NCBI GenBank assembly: GCA_035301625.1
Contig: DATGTW010000047.1
Span: forward strand, 1-37,789
Length of the DNA: 37,789 nt
Source of the DNA: Paenalcaligenes sp035301625
Lineage (GTDB): Bacteria; Pseudomonadota; Gammaproteobacteria; Burkholderiales; Burkholderiaceae_B
Direction: 5' to 3'
Below the pieces are notes generated by a model. That model worked only from the letters and a program-made list of their open reading frames with translations, was not told the origin of the DNA and searched no databases. Below, in pieces: positions 25,345 to 33,805 of the stretch; positions within the stretch are counted from its first letter, which is position 1, and the number at the start of each line of letters is the position of its first letter. The translations under genes and the position numbers were made by a program.

Positions 25345-25475
25345 AGAACGCTCCTTGTTGTAGTGATGAAAGCAGGCAAAATGCACTGCTGTGGAGAAGC
25401 TTCTGTGTTCAGTATACATAAGCTCAGTGACTCGTGCATGAAGGAAACCAAGGGTGCCAGAAATATTTTTGCGGG

Positions 25476-26288
25476 CTACATGCGGAAGTGTTCGCCGAGG
25501 TAAACTTTGCGCACCTCGGGGTTTTGAACGATGTCTTCAGGCTGGCCGCTGGTCAGTACAGCACCATCACTAATGATGTAGGCTCGGTCACAGATGCCTA
25601 AGGTTTCGCGTACGTTATGGTCTGTGATCAGCACCCCGATATTACGGGATTTCAGAAATTGCACAATGCGCTGAATTTCGATGACAGCAATGGGGTCTAC
25701 CCCAGCAAAGGGTTCATCAAGGAGGATAAATCGAGGCTGCGTTGCCAGCGCTCGGGCGATTTCTACGCGTCGGCGTTCTCCCCCCGAGAGTGATACTGCT
25801 GTATTTTTGCGAATATGGGTGATTTGTAGTTCTTCGAGTAGATGTTCTAGCTGCTCCTGGATTTGAGCTTTTTTAAAGCGTCGGCCGTTTTCATCAATTT
25901 GCAGCTCTAACACTGCGCGGATATTGCTTTCTACATTGAGACGGCGAAACACTGAAGCGTCTTGGGGCAAATAGGACAACCCCATGCGCGAGCGTTTGTG
26001 AATTGGCAAGGTGGTAATGGGGGTGTCATCAATTTCAATGCGGCCAGCGTCGGCCGGGACAATCCCTACAATCATGTAAAAACTGGTTGTTTTACCTGCC
26101 CCATTGGGACCCAGTAGGCCAACAACCTCACCACTGTTGACCTCCATAGAGACATCTTTGACGACCTGTCGGCGGCCATAGTATTTGCTCAGGCCAATCG
26201 CCTGCAAAGAACCCGAGCGACGCTGCAAACGGGTTTGTCCATCGGTAGCGGAATGAGATTGGGAATTATTGTTTGGACTGTTGTTCAC
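25476..26288 (-). CDS. lptB: LPS export ABC transporter ATPase LptB
   Basis: Cytoplasmic ATPase that drives LPS extraction through LptF and LptG. The ABC core starts near LQAIGLSKYYGRRQVVKDVS and has Walker A GLLGPNGAGKTT, the Q-loop in YLPQDASVFRRL, signature SLSGGERRRVEIARAL, Walker B FILLDEPFAGVDP, and the switch His in ITDHNVRETL. I place the start at the GTG at 26288, which overlaps the lptA end by 23 bases and gives 270 residues, including an N-terminal lead of about 30 residues rich in Asn and Ser. The frame stays open to 26480 inside lptA. A TTG nearer the core is another choice. Confidence 0.9.
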   Translation of the reverse strand: MNNSPNNNSQSHSATDGQTRLQRRSGSLQAIGLSKYYGRRQVVKDVSMEVNSGEVVGLLGPNGAGKTTSFYMIVGIVPADAGRIEIDDTPITTLPIHKRSRMGLSYLPQDASVFRRLNVESNIRAVLELQIDENGRRFKKAQIQEQLEHLLEELQITHIRKNTAVSLSGGERRRVEIARALATQPRFILLDEPFAGVDPIAVIEIQRIVQFLKSRNIGVLITDHNVRETLGICDRAYIISDGAVLTSGQPEDIVQNPEVRKVYLGEHFRM

Positions 26289-26859
26289 GGCATTCTTCAA
26301 TGGCTTTGTCAGCAACGGCCCGTGGACGGACGACCGAGCGCACACGGCGGTCATCAGCGGCTGATTCGGGCCCGCTAAAGGCTTCGTAAGTATCGGTTTT
26401 CTGATAATAAATGACGCGTTCTCCGCGCACTTCATCGACGGGCTTGCCACAGACGTAACGGGTGATGATGGCTTGGCCAATGAGTTCTAACTCTTCGGCT
26501 TTGCCATCCCATTCGGCGCGGAGCCCTTCGCCACGAATGATTTCAAAATCCTCGGGGTTTTCTTGGCGCACACGTACGCGATCACTGGTGTCTAGGGTAG
26601 CGACACCATATTGAAATCCATCGATGTCTTCTGATAGATCCAGGCGATCAGAGTGCAGGATTAATTGTCCACGCGTCATGACTACATCACCGGTAAATGT
26701 GCTGACACGTTCGACATCGTCATGGTGCAGGGTGTCAGAAATGACGATGGTGTCAGGTTCGGGCTCTTCGGCTGTTTGGGCAGATAGGGGCGCGGCGATC
26801 AACATGCCGATGAGTATCATCAAAGGCATCCAGAAAAGAAAGGGGCGTGAGTGGATCAT
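26266..26859 (-). CDS. lptA: LPS transport periplasmic protein LptA
   Basis: 197 residues with a signal peptide cleaved near PLSAQ (about residue 28). The OstA-like domain follows: FTGDVVMTRGQLILHSDRLDL and VYYQ/VIYYQKTDTYEAFSG style repeats that build the beta-jellyroll bridge carrying LPS across the periplasm between LptC and LptD. The C-terminal 30 residues are charged. Its ATG overlaps the lptC stop (ATGA), and its 3' end overlaps the lptB start. Confidence 0.92.
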   Translation of the reverse strand: MIHSRPFLFWMPLMILIGMLIAAPLSAQTAEEPEPDTIVISDTLHHDDVERVSTFTGDVVMTRGQLILHSDRLDLSEDIDGFQYGVATLDTSDRVRVRQENPEDFEIIRGEGLRAEWDGKAEELELIGQAIITRYVCGKPVDEVRGERVIYYQKTDTYEAFSGPESAADDRRVRSVVRPRAVADKAIEECREQQSKQ

Positions 26860-27476
26860 GGTTGGATATCCTCTTGTTGTTTTTGCCCGCGGCGTTCTTG
26901 GCGATCCTGTCCGGAAAGTTTGACATTAGAGGCCGAAAACACTTGTAACTGGCGTGTGTCATTAGCATAGTGCATGCCGATGCCATCCATTGTAGAGCGC
27001 CCGTCTACAACATGGGCGGGTTTGTCAGTCTCGACGACGTCTTCGTCTGGGTAAATAATGAGCACATCGCTATAAATGTCCAAGGCTGCTCGGTCCTCGG
27101 TGGGGACGCGATGAACGTGGGCATTGCCTTGCATCGTGATGCGTGCGCCGTCTTCATCCATCACAGCCTCATCAGAGCGACCAATGGTAACAGGGCGTTC
27201 GGGGCGAATGCCAGTCGCTACAGCCTCGACGATGAAATAAGAATCATCATCTGGGTAGTGCTCGAAATAGTCGCCTTCGAGTCGGTTGGTGGCCTCGCCA
27301 GCGGGATTGGTGCGCAGCATGATGAAATCGTGGGCCCAAGCATCGGGCTCGTGGGTGAGCTTACGTGGGGGATCAATTTCGATGGTACTCATGGTGTAGT
27401 GCGCAGACCACCAGGTGCCCACCACCAAGGTGATTAATAAGGCAACTGTGATGAGAGATGGAAGGCGGTCACGCAT
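26856..27476 (-). CDS. lptC: LPS export protein LptC
   Basis: 206 residues. A single N-terminal membrane helix (ITVALLITLVVGTWWSAHY) is followed by a periplasmic LptC domain, with DYFEHYPDDDSYFIVEAVA and ITMQGNAHVHRV. It links the LptB2FG motor to LptA. It lies three bases after kdsC and overlaps lptA by four bases. Confidence 0.9.
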   Translation of the reverse strand: MRDRLPSLITVALLITLVVGTWWSAHYTMSTIEIDPPRKLTHEPDAWAHDFIMLRTNPAGEATNRLEGDYFEHYPDDDSYFIVEAVATGIRPERPVTIGRSDEAVMDEDGARITMQGNAHVHRVPTEDRAALDIYSDVLIIYPDEDVVETDKPAHVVDGRSTMDGIGMHYANDTRQLQVFSASNVKLSGQDRQERRGQKQQEDIQP

Positions 27477-27479
27477 GGC

Positions 27480-28082
27480 TTATTGTATGACACCTGTCAG
27501 GCCAGTAGGGTTGTCGGCAGCAAAGTAGTTGCCCAGATAGCCTTGAGCCGCCAAAATCAGATCGCAGCACTGGCGAGCGGCGCCCATGCCACCCGCCACA
27601 GAGGCGACCCAATGCGCTAGTTGAGTAATGTAATGCGGCGCATTGGGCACGCTAGCAGCAAAACCCACGCGTCGCATGGCAGTGATATCGATGAGATCAT
27701 CTCCCATATAACCGACTTGGTCCAAGGTGAGGCTGAGCCGTTCAGTAATTTCCTTGAGGCAGCCCAGTTTGTCACGGATATTTTGGTGTACCTCGGCGAT
27801 ACCCAGTTCGCTGGCGCGGCGTGTGACAATGGCACTTTCACGGCCAGTAATCAGCACTACGGTGATGCCACACTCTTTGAGTAAACGCAGTCCATGACCA
27901 TCCAGCGCATGAAAACTTTTAAAGACCTCACCCTGATCGCCATACCAGAGACGACCATCAGTTAGAACGCCGTCGACATCAAAGGCCATTAGGCGAATAG
28001 ATTGCAAGCGCTCGATGATTTCTTCGCTCAAGGGGGCCAAGAGGACGGATTCTATAGGATGGGGTGGATTGTTTTTAAGCAT
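27480..28082 (-). CDS. kdsC: 3-deoxy-D-manno-octulosonate 8-phosphate phosphatase
   Basis: HAD phosphatase that makes Kdo from Kdo 8-phosphate for LPS. 200 residues. Motif I is LMAFDVDGVLTDG (Asp35, Asp37), motif II is VVLITGRES, and motif IV is VGYMGDDLIDI. The compact KdsC-type layout without a cap domain is evident from the short spacing. The gene follows kdsD by 91 bases and is three bases before lptC. Confidence 0.95.
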   Translation of the reverse strand: MLKNNPPHPIESVLLAPLSEEIIERLQSIRLMAFDVDGVLTDGRLWYGDQGEVFKSFHALDGHGLRLLKECGITVVLITGRESAIVTRRASELGIAEVHQNIRDKLGCLKEITERLSLTLDQVGYMGDDLIDITAMRRVGFAASVPNAPHYITQLAHWVASVAGGMGAARQCCDLILAAQGYLGNYFAADNPTGLTGVIQ

Positions 28083-28173
28083 AGTATTGAAAATAGGTAA
28101 AAAGCTTGTCTCGTGTCTGATTATTAGTCATTGGAATTAATTGATAGCCATTGTAATCGTTTAGAGTAAAGGT

Positions 28174-29145
28174 TTAGATGACTTTGGCAGCCAGGAGATC
28201 ATGCATATGCAAAGCACCGATCACAACGCCTGTATCATCAAGTACTAAAAGTTGATTGATACGTAGATTGTCCATCAATGCAGCTGCTTTGACAGCCAGA
28301 TCATCGGCTGCTACGTGCTTGGGGCTGCGGGTCATGCCGGCCTCGACTGCCAAATGGCGTACATTGCCCTCTTTGGCGATGATACGTCGTAGATCACCAT
28401 CGGTAAATATACCGATAGGGTGATTGTCGGCATCAACGACAATAGTCATACCCATGCCTTTGGCAGACATTTCAGTCAATGCATCCGGGATAAGGGTTCC
28501 AAGAGGCACGATGGGTAAATCAGAGTCTTGGCGCATGACATCGCGTACGTAGGTCAATAGACGGCGGCCCAGTGCCCCCCCGGGATGAGAGCGGGCAAAG
28601 TCTTGTTCTGTAAAGCCTTTGGCCTGTAAGCAGGCTACTGCTAATGCATCGCCCAGCACCAATGTGGCTGTGGTGCTGGCGGTGGGCGCCAAATTAAGTG
28701 GGCAAGCCTCTTTTTCTACATGAACATCCAAGTGCAGGGTAGCATTGCGGGCTAACTCAGAGTGTGGGTGGCCCGTAATGGCAATAAAAGGAGTTTCCAA
28801 GCGCTGTGCAATGCCAAGGATAGTGATTAACTCTTGGGCAGTGCCGGAATAAGAAATGGCAATAATTAGATCATCGTTGGTGATCATGCCCATATCGCCA
28901 TGTAGAGCCTCGGCCGCGTGCATGAAAAAGGCAGGTGTGCCAGTAGAAGCAAAGGTAGCAGCGATCTTGCGACCAATATGGCCAGATTTACCAATGCCAG
29001 TGACTACAACGCGCCCGCGACACGCAAGTACACGTTGCACCGCCTCTGTAAAGGGGGCACCCAAACTATTTTTAAGCGCTTGCAGGGCGGTAATTTCGAT
29101 ATCAAAAGTGCGCTGCGCCGAGGCTAGATAATCAGTGGTGAACAT
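28174..29145 (-). CDS. kdsD: D-arabinose 5-phosphate isomerase
   Basis: Converts ribulose 5-phosphate to arabinose 5-phosphate, the first step to Kdo. 323 residues. An SIS domain spans about residues 35-170 (VVTGIGKSGHIGRKIAATFAST, HAAEALHGDMGMI, AISYSGTAQELI), followed by GALGRRLLTYVRDVM and two CBS domains to the C-terminus (IGIFTDGDLRRII, VIGALHMHDLLAAKVI). It is first of the minus-strand LPS block and divergent from the cydDC leader. Confidence 0.95.
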   Translation of the reverse strand: MFTTDYLASAQRTFDIEITALQALKNSLGAPFTEAVQRVLACRGRVVVTGIGKSGHIGRKIAATFASTGTPAFFMHAAEALHGDMGMITNDDLIIAISYSGTAQELITILGIAQRLETPFIAITGHPHSELARNATLHLDVHVEKEACPLNLAPTASTTATLVLGDALAVACLQAKGFTEQDFARSHPGGALGRRLLTYVRDVMRQDSDLPIVPLGTLIPDALTEMSAKGMGMTIVVDADNHPIGIFTDGDLRRIIAKEGNVRHLAVEAGMTRSPKHVAADDLAVKAAALMDNLRINQLLVLDDTGVVIGALHMHDLLAAKVI

Positions 29146-29196
29146 AGTATTCAGTATAAGGCCAGACCCCGTTTATTGTAGCCATACATCAATACA

Positions 29197-29204
29197 GGAG
29201 GGGG
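29197..29204 (+). promoter_or_regulatory. Very strong ribosome binding site of the cydD leader ORF
   Basis: AGGAGGGGG-type sequence (29197-29205) includes a full AGGAGG core six to eight bases before an ATG at 29211. It is the strongest Shine-Dalgarno match in the plus-strand gaps I examined. cydD itself has none. Confidence 0.75.
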
Positions 29205-29210
29205 AAAAAC

Positions 29211-29282
29211 ATGTCAATAGTAGATTTGAAATACAATGGACTCGGTCAGATTAATGAGAACAGGCATTCATATAATCAATGA
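29211..29282 (+). CDS. Putative 23-residue leader peptide of cydDC
   Basis: ATG at 29211, 23 codons, TGA at 29280-29282; translation MSIVDLKYNG followed by LGQINENRHSYNQ. It follows an AGGAGG ribosome binding site and its stop overlaps the cydD ATG as ATGA, the same junction as between cydD and cydC. It is polar, has no membrane segment, and I recognise no relative of CydX or another known small protein. It could be a leader whose translation opens the cydD start, a sensor of some codon supply, or a real small protein. The evidence is purely from layout; conservation has not been tested. Confidence 0.55.
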   Translation: MSIVDLKYNGLGQINENRHSYNQ

Positions 29283-31156
29283 GAGCAGCAACTGAGATGG
29301 TCAAAACCCCTGCCAGCCAACGCCGGTGGTTGGCAGGTCTGTGGCGGCGCAGCCCGCGTGCGATGGGTTGGGCTTTTTTAGCCCCGATAGTGGTCGGCAT
29401 GCTTTTTGTCGTGCAAGCCTATTTATTGGCGTATGTACTTGATGCTGTAATACGGTTGCAACAACCGATTCATGCATTATGGGGGGCGGTTGGTGGTATT
29501 GCTGCTCTCATAGTATTGCGAGCCATTTTTGGGTGGTCGGGGCAGCGCGCTGCCAGTCGGGCAGTAGAACAGGTTAAACAACAGCTACGTGCGCAGGTGT
29601 TTGCGCAAATGTTACGGCGTGGACCAGCCTGGACACGTCAACATCCTTCGGGTGAGCTGGCTGCTTTACTGGTTGAGCATATAGAGGCGCTGGATGGTTA
29701 TTTACGTAACTTTCTACCAGCGATGTATGCCGCGGGATTATTGCCCATTATTTTTACCTTGGCGGTTCTACCCACAGATTGGATTGTCGCGCTGCTTTTC
29801 ATTATTTCAGCACCCATGATTCCAGTGTTTATGGCCTTGATTGGTTGGGGGGCCGAGGCTGTAAATCGCAAGCATCAGACTATTCTCAGTCAGTTATCCG
29901 GGGTGTTTGGGGATCGTATCAAGGGTGTTTTCACTTTGAGTTTATTTGGTCGTACCGAGGCAGAAATTCAAGAGGTCAAACAGGCTAACGATCGCTTAAA
30001 TCAGGCCACCATGGGTGTGCTGAGGATTGCTTTTTTATCCTCGGCTGTTTTAGAGTTGTTCGCCGCACTGGGTGTGGCAGGGGTTGCCGTCTATATTGGG
30101 TTTAGCTATTTAGGATCCTTTGGTGAGGGCTTCAGTGGTTATACCCTGCAGCATGGGTTGTTCTGTTTATTGATTGCGCCTGAGGTTTATAACCCACTAC
30201 GACAGTTAGCAGCAGGTTATCACGAGCGTTCCACCGCTAAAGCGGCAGTTGAGCAGCTCGAAGAGATGCTTGTCGAGCTGCCCCCAGCGCCCCTAGGGTC
30301 GGACAAGGATACGGCTCAGGACAAGGGGGGTGAGGCCGTGGAATCTCTTACACCCAAATCCGAGCAAACCGATGTATTTATTTCATCCAGCAGTGTTTCA
30401 GCTCATGAAGCAGCAGGTTCAGTGGGCAACGCCACTGTGCATTGCTTTTGGGAGGCTCAGCCCGAACAGTTGCTTGCCATTCAGGATGGTGTGCTTACTA
30501 CTCCGCAATCCAATGATTTAGTGCTTGCGGACATACAGGTGCAATTGGCACGCAGTGCACACGTAGCTTTGATGGGGCCTAGTGGGAGTGGCAAGACCAG
30601 CCTGCTTGAGACCTTGATAGGCTTGCGAACGCCTGCTGAGGGGCAATGGTGGCAATGGCGTGATCTTGGGCAAAGTGTTTACGACCCTAAAAACCAGCCC
30701 GTGGAGGGCGCATCGCAGTTAGTCCCTGCCACAATTTTGATTAGCCAGCAGCCTTTTCTCACTATGGGTAGTGTGCGGGAGCTGTTGCGCTTGGCTGATC
30801 CCGAGGCAAATGATGCGCAGCTGTGGGCGGCATTGGCCTGTGCTCAGGCAGAGGAATTTGTGCGTGCACTCCCTCAGGGATTGGATACTGAGCTGGGGAC
30901 GCGGGGCTTTGGTTTGTCAGGAGGGCAGGCACATAGAATTGCACTGGCACGGTTGTTTTTGAGTAATCCGCAGTTGGTTTTATTGGACGAGCCCACGGCG
31001 TATCTGGATCCTCAAACTCGGGATAGGGTAATGGCTGAGATCCTGCGGTTTTGCCAAGGGCGCGGATTAATTGTCGCAACCCATGATCGGGCGGTAGCCG
31101 AACAGTTAAATCAATACTGGCAAATCACAGAGCAAAGAATAGAGGTAATGTCATGA
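29279..31156 (+). CDS. cydD: ABC exporter CydD (cytochrome bd assembly)
   Basis: Half of the CydDC heterodimeric inner-membrane exporter required for assembly of cytochrome bd and periplasmic redox balance; glutathione, cysteine and heme have been proposed as substrates. 625 residues against about 588 in E. coli. The membrane domain covers residues 1-330. The nucleotide-binding domain has Walker A GPSGSGKTS near residue 433, signature LSGGQAHRIALA and Walker B LVLLDEPTAYLD near 566. Between them residues of about 340-387 form an extra acidic Ser/Glu-rich linker. ATG 29279 is preferred because of the ATGA link to the leader; an ATG at 29297 is an alternative. Confidence 0.93.
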   Translation: MRAATEMVKTPASQRRWLAGLWRRSPRAMGWAFLAPIVVGMLFVVQAYLLAYVLDAVIRLQQPIHALWGAVGGIAALIVLRAIFGWSGQRAASRAVEQVKQQLRAQVFAQMLRRGPAWTRQHPSGELAALLVEHIEALDGYLRNFLPAMYAAGLLPIIFTLAVLPTDWIVALLFIISAPMIPVFMALIGWGAEAVNRKHQTILSQLSGVFGDRIKGVFTLSLFGRTEAEIQEVKQANDRLNQATMGVLRIAFLSSAVLELFAALGVAGVAVYIGFSYLGSFGEGFSGYTLQHGLFCLLIAPEVYNPLRQLAAGYHERSTAKAAVEQLEEMLVELPPAPLGSDKDTAQDKGGEAVESLTPKSEQTDVFISSSSVSAHEAAGSVGNATVHCFWEAQPEQLLAIQDGVLTTPQSNDLVLADIQVQLARSAHVALMGPSGSGKTSLLETLIGLRTPAEGQWWQWRDLGQSVYDPKNQPVEGASQLVPATILISQQPFLTMGSVRELLRLADPEANDAQLWAALACAQAEEFVRALPQGLDTELGTRGFGLSGGQAHRIALARLFLSNPQLVLLDEPTAYLDPQTRDRVMAEILRFCQGRGLIVATHDRAVAEQLNQYWQITEQRIEVMS

Positions 31157-32817
31157 AGTTATGGTGGCAATTAAGCGGCCGCTGGCTGCGTCAACATTGG
31201 TTCATGAGTGTCGGTGCCATTTTTTTGACGGGTCTGACAATTTTTGCTGGGGTGGGCTTGTTGAGTGTGGCGGGTTGGTTTTTGACCACTGCTTTTTTGG
31301 TGACAGCCATGGCCAGTTTTAATTACTTCATCCCCTCGGCCTTGGTGCGTGGATTGTCCATCTTGCGCATCGTGTCACGCTACTTAGAACGTGTTGTCGG
31401 TCATCAGGTGACGCTCAATTTACAGTCTGAAGTGCGTAGTCGCAGTTTCGCTCGTATCGCTCGTTTGAATCCCGAGCAATTAGCTCGATTCCGTGATGGG
31501 GATTTGGTGGCCCGTTTGGTGGGCGACATTGATCGGCTGGATACATTTTTCCTATTGTTGGTTGCTCCTGTGATTGCAGGGGGCGTTGCGGGGTTGTTTT
31601 TTAGTTGGGTATTGGGTCTGTTTTTGCCCTGGGTGGCATGGATAGTGCTTTTAAGTACTGCAGTCGCCATTGTGGGGCTGCCTTATTGGCTAGCGCGACG
31701 CAGTGCAGCCGATGGGCAGCAGGTACAAGAAGGGTTTGCTGATTTACGCGCAATGGCGCATGACAGCTTTGTCGCCCATAGTGATTTAGCTGTCTTTAAT
31801 GCTGAAAATCGTGTCCTTGATCAGTTTTCAGATACTTTGCAGTGTAATGCTCAGGCAGCAGACCGACTCAATGCGCATTCTAGTCTGGGTACATTGATTC
31901 AACAGTTGTTAATGGGTGCTTTGGTATTTTTGTTACTGGTCATCGGCGGGATTGCCCAGACGCAGGCCGAGATGAATGCACCCATGTGGGTGGGGTTGTT
32001 ATTTGGCTTGATGGGTTTATTTGAGGTGTTTTCCCCAGTCATGCGCGGCGCTTCTGAGCTGGGTGCAGTTCATGCTGCATCAGCGCGGTTACATGCCTTG
32101 CAGCCGGCGTCATCTACCGCTCAAGATCAAGCCCAGCAGCGTTCAATTGATACTTTGCCAACGACTATCCAAGATTTGCAGGTGACAGAGTTGTCCGTTG
32201 CATACAGTGCTGCGCCAGTGCTCCAGCAGTTGAACTTTTCATTACCTGCCGGGCAACGAATGGTCATCCAAGGCTTAAGCGGTTCGGGTAAAACGACCTT
32301 GTTACAAGCCTTAATGCAGATAGTGCCCTATAGTGGAAAAATTCAATATGGCAGCATAGATTTAGAGCAGGTACGGGAATCAGTGCTGTACCGCCATTTT
32401 GCTTATTTGTCTCAGCATTCCCCCGTGTTTTTAGGAACAGTGCGTTATAACTTGCAGCTGGGGGCTCCCAAGGCCAGTGATGAAGATTTATGGGCGGCAC
32501 TCAGAGCAGTGCAATTGGAAGAGCATATTCGCAAAATAGGTGGGTTAGACAGTTGGATTGGCGAGGGGGGAAATACCCTGTCAGCAGGACAGAGCCGTCG
32601 CTTGTGCTTGGCACGTATCGTGTTGTATCCCGCCCAGCTTTGGTTGCTGGATGAACCGACGGCTGGCCTGGATGAGGATACCGCGGATGCATTGATGCGG
32701 GACCTTGAGTATTTATCACGAGGGCATAGTGTAATTGTGGTGACTCATAATGCCTTGCCCGAGGCTTTTGCGCGGCAGACCTATCGTTTGGTGGGTGGGG
32801 TTTTGGTGCGGGTATAG
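31153..32817 (+). CDS. cydC: ABC exporter CydC (cytochrome bd assembly)
   Basis: Partner half-transporter of CydD. 554 residues. The membrane domain begins GLLSVAGWFLTTAFLV and FIPSALVRGLSILRIVSRYLER, typical of CydC. The nucleotide-binding domain has Walker A GLSGSGKTT near residue 374, a signature LSAGQSRRLCLAR in which Ala replaces the usual Gly, and Walker B LWLLDEPTAGLDE near 496. The ATG overlaps the cydD stop by four bases (ATGA). cydA and cydB are not in the window; the next 415 bases carry no gene. Confidence 0.94.
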   Translation: MKLWWQLSGRWLRQHWFMSVGAIFLTGLTIFAGVGLLSVAGWFLTTAFLVTAMASFNYFIPSALVRGLSILRIVSRYLERVVGHQVTLNLQSEVRSRSFARIARLNPEQLARFRDGDLVARLVGDIDRLDTFFLLLVAPVIAGGVAGLFFSWVLGLFLPWVAWIVLLSTAVAIVGLPYWLARRSAADGQQVQEGFADLRAMAHDSFVAHSDLAVFNAENRVLDQFSDTLQCNAQAADRLNAHSSLGTLIQQLLMGALVFLLLVIGGIAQTQAEMNAPMWVGLLFGLMGLFEVFSPVMRGASELGAVHAASARLHALQPASSTAQDQAQQRSIDTLPTTIQDLQVTELSVAYSAAPVLQQLNFSLPAGQRMVIQGLSGSGKTTLLQALMQIVPYSGKIQYGSIDLEQVRESVLYRHFAYLSQHSPVFLGTVRYNLQLGAPKASDEDLWAALRAVQLEEHIRKIGGLDSWIGEGGNTLSAGQSRRLCLARIVLYPAQLWLLDEPTAGLDEDTADALMRDLEYLSRGHSVIVVTHNALPEAFARQTYRLVGGVLVRV

Positions 32818-33235
32818 GTGATGGATTTTGCAGCAGCGTGTTTCTGTTTCAGGGTGCTGCTGTTTGTCGCTCTGCAGGATTTATTTTTTGATATCTCGCT
32901 GCGCTCGGAACATCTGCAAAACAATTCCTTCCGAGCGTCTTGTATAAGTAACTTATGTAGCAGGGGGTTTATTGAGGCTCTCTGCTTTGCATGGAGGTGA
33001 AGGCACGTAATAAGTTTTCGAGTGGGCTTCGCAGCGAGTGTTAGCGAGCAAGGTCCCGAGGACACTTCGTTATGGGTCTGTTCTGGTTTGATGCTGTTCG
33101 CTGTCCTGCGAGCAGCTTAAATTGGCTGTTTGTGTGGCAGCAGGTTGGGCGCTTTTACAGGTGTGCTGCGTTTTATTTATTTTTGGCTGTACAATGGCGT
33201 GGTTGCGATACATTTAGGCAGTCAATTTACTTTTG
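32818..33235. other. Gene-free gap between cydC and apt
   Basis: 418 bases with no convincing coding frame. Short open frames on both strands (32818-33000 plus, 32781-33065 minus) lack ribosome binding sites and familiar motifs. The gap holds a 9-bp inverted repeat (32902-32937) and, at about 33005-33075, a G-rich stretch with repeated AGCGAG and a small GTCC/GGAC hairpin. A TACAAT at 33190-33195 may be the -10 box of apt, but no clear -35 box is seen. It could hold the cydDC 3' untranslated region, an apt promoter, or an RNA that I do not recognise. Confidence 0.5.
32902..32937. repeat. 9-bp inverted repeat downstream of cydC
   Basis: CGCTCGGAA (32902-32910) and TTCCGAGCG (32929-32937) are perfect inverses around an 18-base spacer, extendable by one G-U pair. 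It is 84 bases after the cydC stop with no T run, so it is not a classical terminator; it might stabilise the mRNA end or bind a protein. Confidence 0.55.
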
Positions 33236-33796
33236 ATGACTATGCGAACTAATCCCATTGACTATATTCGGCAAACCATCCGCAGTGTGCCTGATTGGCC
33301 CAAGCCTGGTGTGGTTTTTCGTGATATCACCCCGGTGTTGCAGGATCCTCGTGCATTTCGGGCGCTGATTGATTTGTTTGTGCATCGTTATATGAACCAG
33401 CGTTTGGATTTGGTGGCTGGTATTGATGCGCGTGGTTTTATTGTGGGTTCGGTGTTGGCTTATGAGCTCAACGTCGGTTTTGTGCCGGTGCGTAAAAAGG
33501 GCAAGCTGCCTTATCGGACTGTGGCTGAGGAGTACACTCTGGAGTATGGCAATGCTACTGTCGAGATGCATACGGATTCAGTGCGTCCAGGGCAACGGGT
33601 GTTGTTAATTGATGATTTAATTGCTACTGGTGGGACGATGGTTGCCGCGTCTCGTTTGCTGCAGCGTTTGGGGGCCAATGCTATTGAGGCAGCTGCGATG
33701 ATCGATTTGCCTTATTTAGGCGGTTCCGAGGCTGTGCGCGAGACGGGTTTGCCTGTGTACACGGTGTGTTCTTTTGGTCCTGATATTGAGGATTAG
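33236..33796 (+). CDS. apt: Adenine phosphoribosyltransferase
   Basis: Salvages adenine to AMP with PRPP. 186 residues from ATG 33236; another ATG at 33242 would remove two residues and fits the usual start just before the PIDYIRQTIRSVPDWPKPGV segment. GVVFRDITPVLQ and LVAGIDARGFIVG are typical, RKKGKLPYRTVAEEY is the flexible loop, and the PRPP-binding motif is VLLIDDLIATGGTM. No strong ribosome binding site is visible. It ends nine bases from the convergent yqaA-like gene. Confidence 0.94.
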   Translation: MTMRTNPIDYIRQTIRSVPDWPKPGVVFRDITPVLQDPRAFRALIDLFVHRYMNQRLDLVAGIDARGFIVGSVLAYELNVGFVPVRKKGKLPYRTVAEEYTLEYGNATVEMHTDSVRPGQRVLLIDDLIATGGTMVAASRLLQRLGANAIEAAAMIDLPYLGGSEAVRETGLPVYTVCSFGPDIED

Positions 33797-33805
33797 TTCT
33801 CGTAT

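Noticed and set aside
25445..25459. TGGCAC on the minus strand before hpf, resembling a sigma-54 -24 box
   Set aside because: The -12 element GC is absent at the required spacing, so it is not a sigma-54 promoter.
32818..33000. 60-codon plus-strand frame after cydC as a possible small cyd protein
   Set aside because: No ribosome binding site, no membrane layout like CydX, and it overlaps a similar frame on the other strand.
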